A stretch of DNA of 64,000 bases from an uncultured Roseicyclus sp. (GTDB lineage Bacteria > Pseudomonadota > Alphaproteobacteria > Rhodobacterales > Rhodobacteraceae). Under the pieces are notes generated by a model, which saw only the letters and a program-made list of their open reading frames with translations, did no database searches and was not told the origin of the DNA. Position numbers and translations under genes: made by a program. Every line of letters begins with the position of its first letter. The stretch's first letter is position 1. Location: positions 1,336,501-1,400,500 of the forward strand of contig CANLEH010000001.1 in assembly GCA_947489665.1 (NCBI GenBank), in the 5' to 3' direction. Positions 61,968-64,000 of this stretch are shown here, in pieces.

Positions 61968-64000
61968 TGGCAGGTCGGTCTTTTGGTGAGAGCTGGGAGG
62001 GCATGGTTCTCCTGTGGTCAGCCATTGTCGGAGGCTTCTTGCTCTTGGCTCTTGTGGTCACGCCCATCGCCTTGGTTGGGGTACCAGCCTATATCGGCTA
62101 TCGTTTGTGGCGTGATAGCCCGGCGCGCGCTGAGAAGATCGCCCGAGAAGAAACCGAGGCACTCTACAACCATGCGTTGCGCGGGCGGGTTGAGCTGGCG
62201 GATGGTGAGATCGAGCGGGGGCTGGCTAAACACTGGCCCGCTGACCTCCCGGATGTGCTCCGCGTTCAGCTTCTGGATCTTGGGAAAGCGATCTACGCGG
62301 CTGAGGGACTGTCTCCGGACATCCCACCGCCCCCGGCGCTTTGCAACACGCTGGAAGGCGGTCGCTACCGGGATCAGCTCGCAAGGCTGGGACAGGTCCG
62401 CCATGACCGCGGAATGGCTGAGACGGCGCTTGATATCATCTCACAAAGTCTGGCCCCCATTGCACACGCCGCGCCTCCCTTAGACGGCGAGGTGTTGGTT
62501 GAGATCACCCAGTTCCTGGATCCTCTCGGTGAGACCGTGGAGGCAATGGCCGCCCCATTCTTTGCCGATACGCCCTATGCGCTCTTCAGGTCGCTTCAGA
62601 CGCAGTTGGACGCAAACCTGCGCTCGACCACCCGCTCGGGCAATCCGATCTTCCCGCGGGACTACAAAGGGGACGATCTGCTGGAGACCTATCTCAAAGG
62701 CACGCCGCTACGAGACGCCTTCCGACTGCGCACGCCGTTCTCCATCCCAGAGGATCGTCGGTTTGAGCATCTGCATATGGTGGCGGGGTCCGGCCACGGC
62801 AAAACGCAGACCCTGCAATACCTGATCGCGCAGGATCTGCCGCATATTGAACAGCGGGATCGCTCGGGTGTTGTGATCGACAGCCAAGGTGATCTGATCA
62901 GCACGATCCTTCGGCATTCAAATCTACCACCGGACCGGATTGTTCTTATTGATCCCGAAGACATCGCTTGGCCTGTCAGCCTTAACCTGTTCTCCGTCGG
63001 CCAAGAGCGCCTTGAGGGCTATGACGCGCTTGAGCGAGAGCGGCTCACAAACTCCATTATCGAGCTCTACGACTTTGTGCTGGGTTCCCTTCTGGGCTCC
63101 GGGATGACGGCGAAACAATCGGTGGTCTTCCGCTATGTGACCCGTCTCATGTTCCACATCGATGGGGCCACGATCCATACGTTGCGTGATCTCCTCGAGC
63201 CCGATGGGTCAGCGCAATTCGCCGACGACATTGCCAAACTTGATGGCACGGCACGCCGCTTCTTTGAGACCGAGTTCGATGGCAAGGAGTTTGCGACGAC
63301 CAAGAGCCAGGTGCTGCGCCGTCTTTATGGCATTCTCGAGAACCAGACCTTCGAGCGTATGTTCTCGAACCCTGAGACCAAGTTCGACATGTTCTCAGAG
63401 TTGAACGCTGGAAAGCTCATTCTGATCAACACCGCGAAGTCCCTCCTTAAGGAACAGGGCACGCAAGTCTTCGGACGGTTCTTCATCGCGCTCATTGCGC
63501 AGGCCGCGCAGGAGCGCGCAACGATCCCAGACCGTGAACGGCTACCGGTTCATGTCTATGTGGATGAGGCTCAGGATTACTTCGACCACAACATCGGAGT
63601 GACCCTCAGCCAAGCCCGCAAGTACCGCGTTGGCATGGCCATGGCACATCAGTATCTCGGACAACTGGCCCATGGGTTGCAGGAGGCGTTTGAGGCGAAC
63701 ACGTCGATCAAGCTAGCCGGTGGGGTCTCGCCACGAGACGCTCGATCGCTTGCAGGCATGATGAATGCCGATCCAAACAGCATGAGCAATCTGCCCAAAG
63801 GCACCTTTGCCACATCCATTCGTGGGGTCACGAATCAGGCCGTGCCACTGTCCTTTCCGTTCTTCGTTTTGGAGAAGCGGAAGCGGGCGGATGCAGAAAC
63901 GGTCAACACAATTCGTCAGCATAGCCGGGAAGCCTACGCGGCGCGGTGGACGCCTAGGGGTCCTGACCGAGCGGAGGATGCAGTAGATCCCGGCGGACCG
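61967..64000 (+). CDS. VirD4/HerA-like DNA-transfer ATPase, 3' end outside window
   Basis: The frame is open from ATG 61967 to the window end: 678 residues without a stop. A transmembrane helix lies near residues 13-38 (LLWSAIVGGFLLLALVV), followed by a basic helix. The P-loop ATPase core starts near 265: Walker A VAGSGHGKTQ, GVVIDSQGDLI, LIDPED, Walker B VHVYVDEAQDYF, and the sensor-like GMAMAHQYLGQL. It is a larger, membrane-anchored relative of the ATPase at 53304 and fits a type IV coupling protein. It is co-translated with the preceding hypothetical gene. Confidence 0.85.
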   Translation, partial: MAGRSFGESWEGMVLLWSAIVGGFLLLALVVTPIALVGVPAYIGYRLWRDSPARAEKIAREETEALYNHALRGRVELADGEIERGLAKHWPADLPDVLRVQLLDLGKAIYAAEGLSPDIPPPPALCNTLEGGRYRDQLARLGQVRHDRGMAETALDIISQSLAPIAHAAPPLDGEVLVEITQFLDPLGETVEAMAAPFFADTPYALFRSLQTQLDANLRSTTRSGNPIFPRDYKGDDLLETYLKGTPLRDAFRLRTPFSIPEDRRFEHLHMVAGSGHGKTQTLQYLIAQDLPHIEQRDRSGVVIDSQGDLISTILRHSNLPPDRIVLIDPEDIAWPVSLNLFSVGQERLEGYDALERERLTNSIIELYDFVLGSLLGSGMTAKQSVVFRYVTRLMFHIDGATIHTLRDLLEPDGSAQFADDIAKLDGTARRFFETEFDGKEFATTKSQVLRRLYGILENQTFERMFSNPETKFDMFSELNAGKLILINTAKSLLKEQGTQVFGRFFIALIAQAAQERATIPDRERLPVHVYVDEAQDYFDHNIGVTLSQARKYRVGMAMAHQYLGQLAHGLQEAFEANTSIKLAGGVSPRDARSLAGMMNADPNSMSNLPKGTFATSIRGVTNQAVPLSFPFFVLEKRKRADAETVNTIRQHSREAYAARWTPRGPDRAEDAVDPGGP

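Larger units (their letters stand above)
51280..64000. mobile_element. Integrated element downstream of tRNA-Phe (right end outside window)
   Basis: The segment starts right after tRNA-Phe with a serine recombinase, then a VirD4/HerA-like ATPase, a DUF3768 gene, a cargo segment (RTX protein), Xre, RuvC-like and H-NS-like genes and a second, larger ATPase that leaves the window. Such content is that of an integrative mobilisable or conjugative element. No relaxase or pilus gene is seen in the visible part. The exact left edge is inferred from the tRNA; no repeated att sequence is visible inside the window. Confidence 0.72.

Overview
The window looks like chromosomal DNA of an alphaproteobacterium of the Rhodobacteraceae (Roseobacter group). 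The grounds are the polyol locus smoEFGK-smoS-mtlK in the order known from Rhodobacter sphaeroides, the murA-DUF2948-GNAT-hisD-UPF0262-phosphatase run, the infA-maf-rng-yacG block, a Hint_2-type protein and a GC-rich core full of ATGA start/stop overlaps. Coordinates and reading frames come directly from the sequence. Functions are by family recognition, without database searches.

Region 1 (1-16.95 kb) is more A/T-rich than the rest and looks like accessory DNA. It holds a truncated Hint-domain protein, an M23-peptidase autotransporter, a three-gene cluster of small membrane/secreted proteins, a GlxA-type regulator, and two very large overlapping NACHT-type NTPase genes (8547-16470), a candidate anti-phage STAND pair. 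It ends at an intact tRNA-Gly(TCC) followed 88 bp later by the orphan 3' part of another tRNA-Gly, a typical scar of tRNA-targeted integration.

Region 2 (17.0-51.3 kb) is core-like. It contains an ABC exporter, an acyl-CoA synthetase, a YcaQ-type DNA glycosylase, a CapA-type lipoprotein, a 3-hydroxybenzoate/gentisate operon, and the sorbitol/mannitol operon with its LacI-type regulator and two matching palindromic operators. A tRNA-Thr with a duplicated 3' end follows, then the murA-hisD cluster, a lone A/T-richer membrane hydrolase, the zinc uptake locus znuA/zur-znuCB, a short acetyltransferase/nitrilase run, infA-maf-rng, a cluster of 17-bp palindromic repeats, a lytic transglycosylase, yacG and tRNA-Phe.

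Region 3 (51.3 kb to the window end) is the start of an integrated element next to tRNA-Phe. It encodes a large serine recombinase, two VirD4/HerA-like DNA-pumping ATPases (the second runs off the window), a DUF3768 protein, Xre and H-NS-like regulators and several unknown small proteins. Its cargo is an RTX-repeat protein with a glycosidase-like head. The cargo segment is bracketed by two related terminator sequences. No relaxase is visible inside the window.
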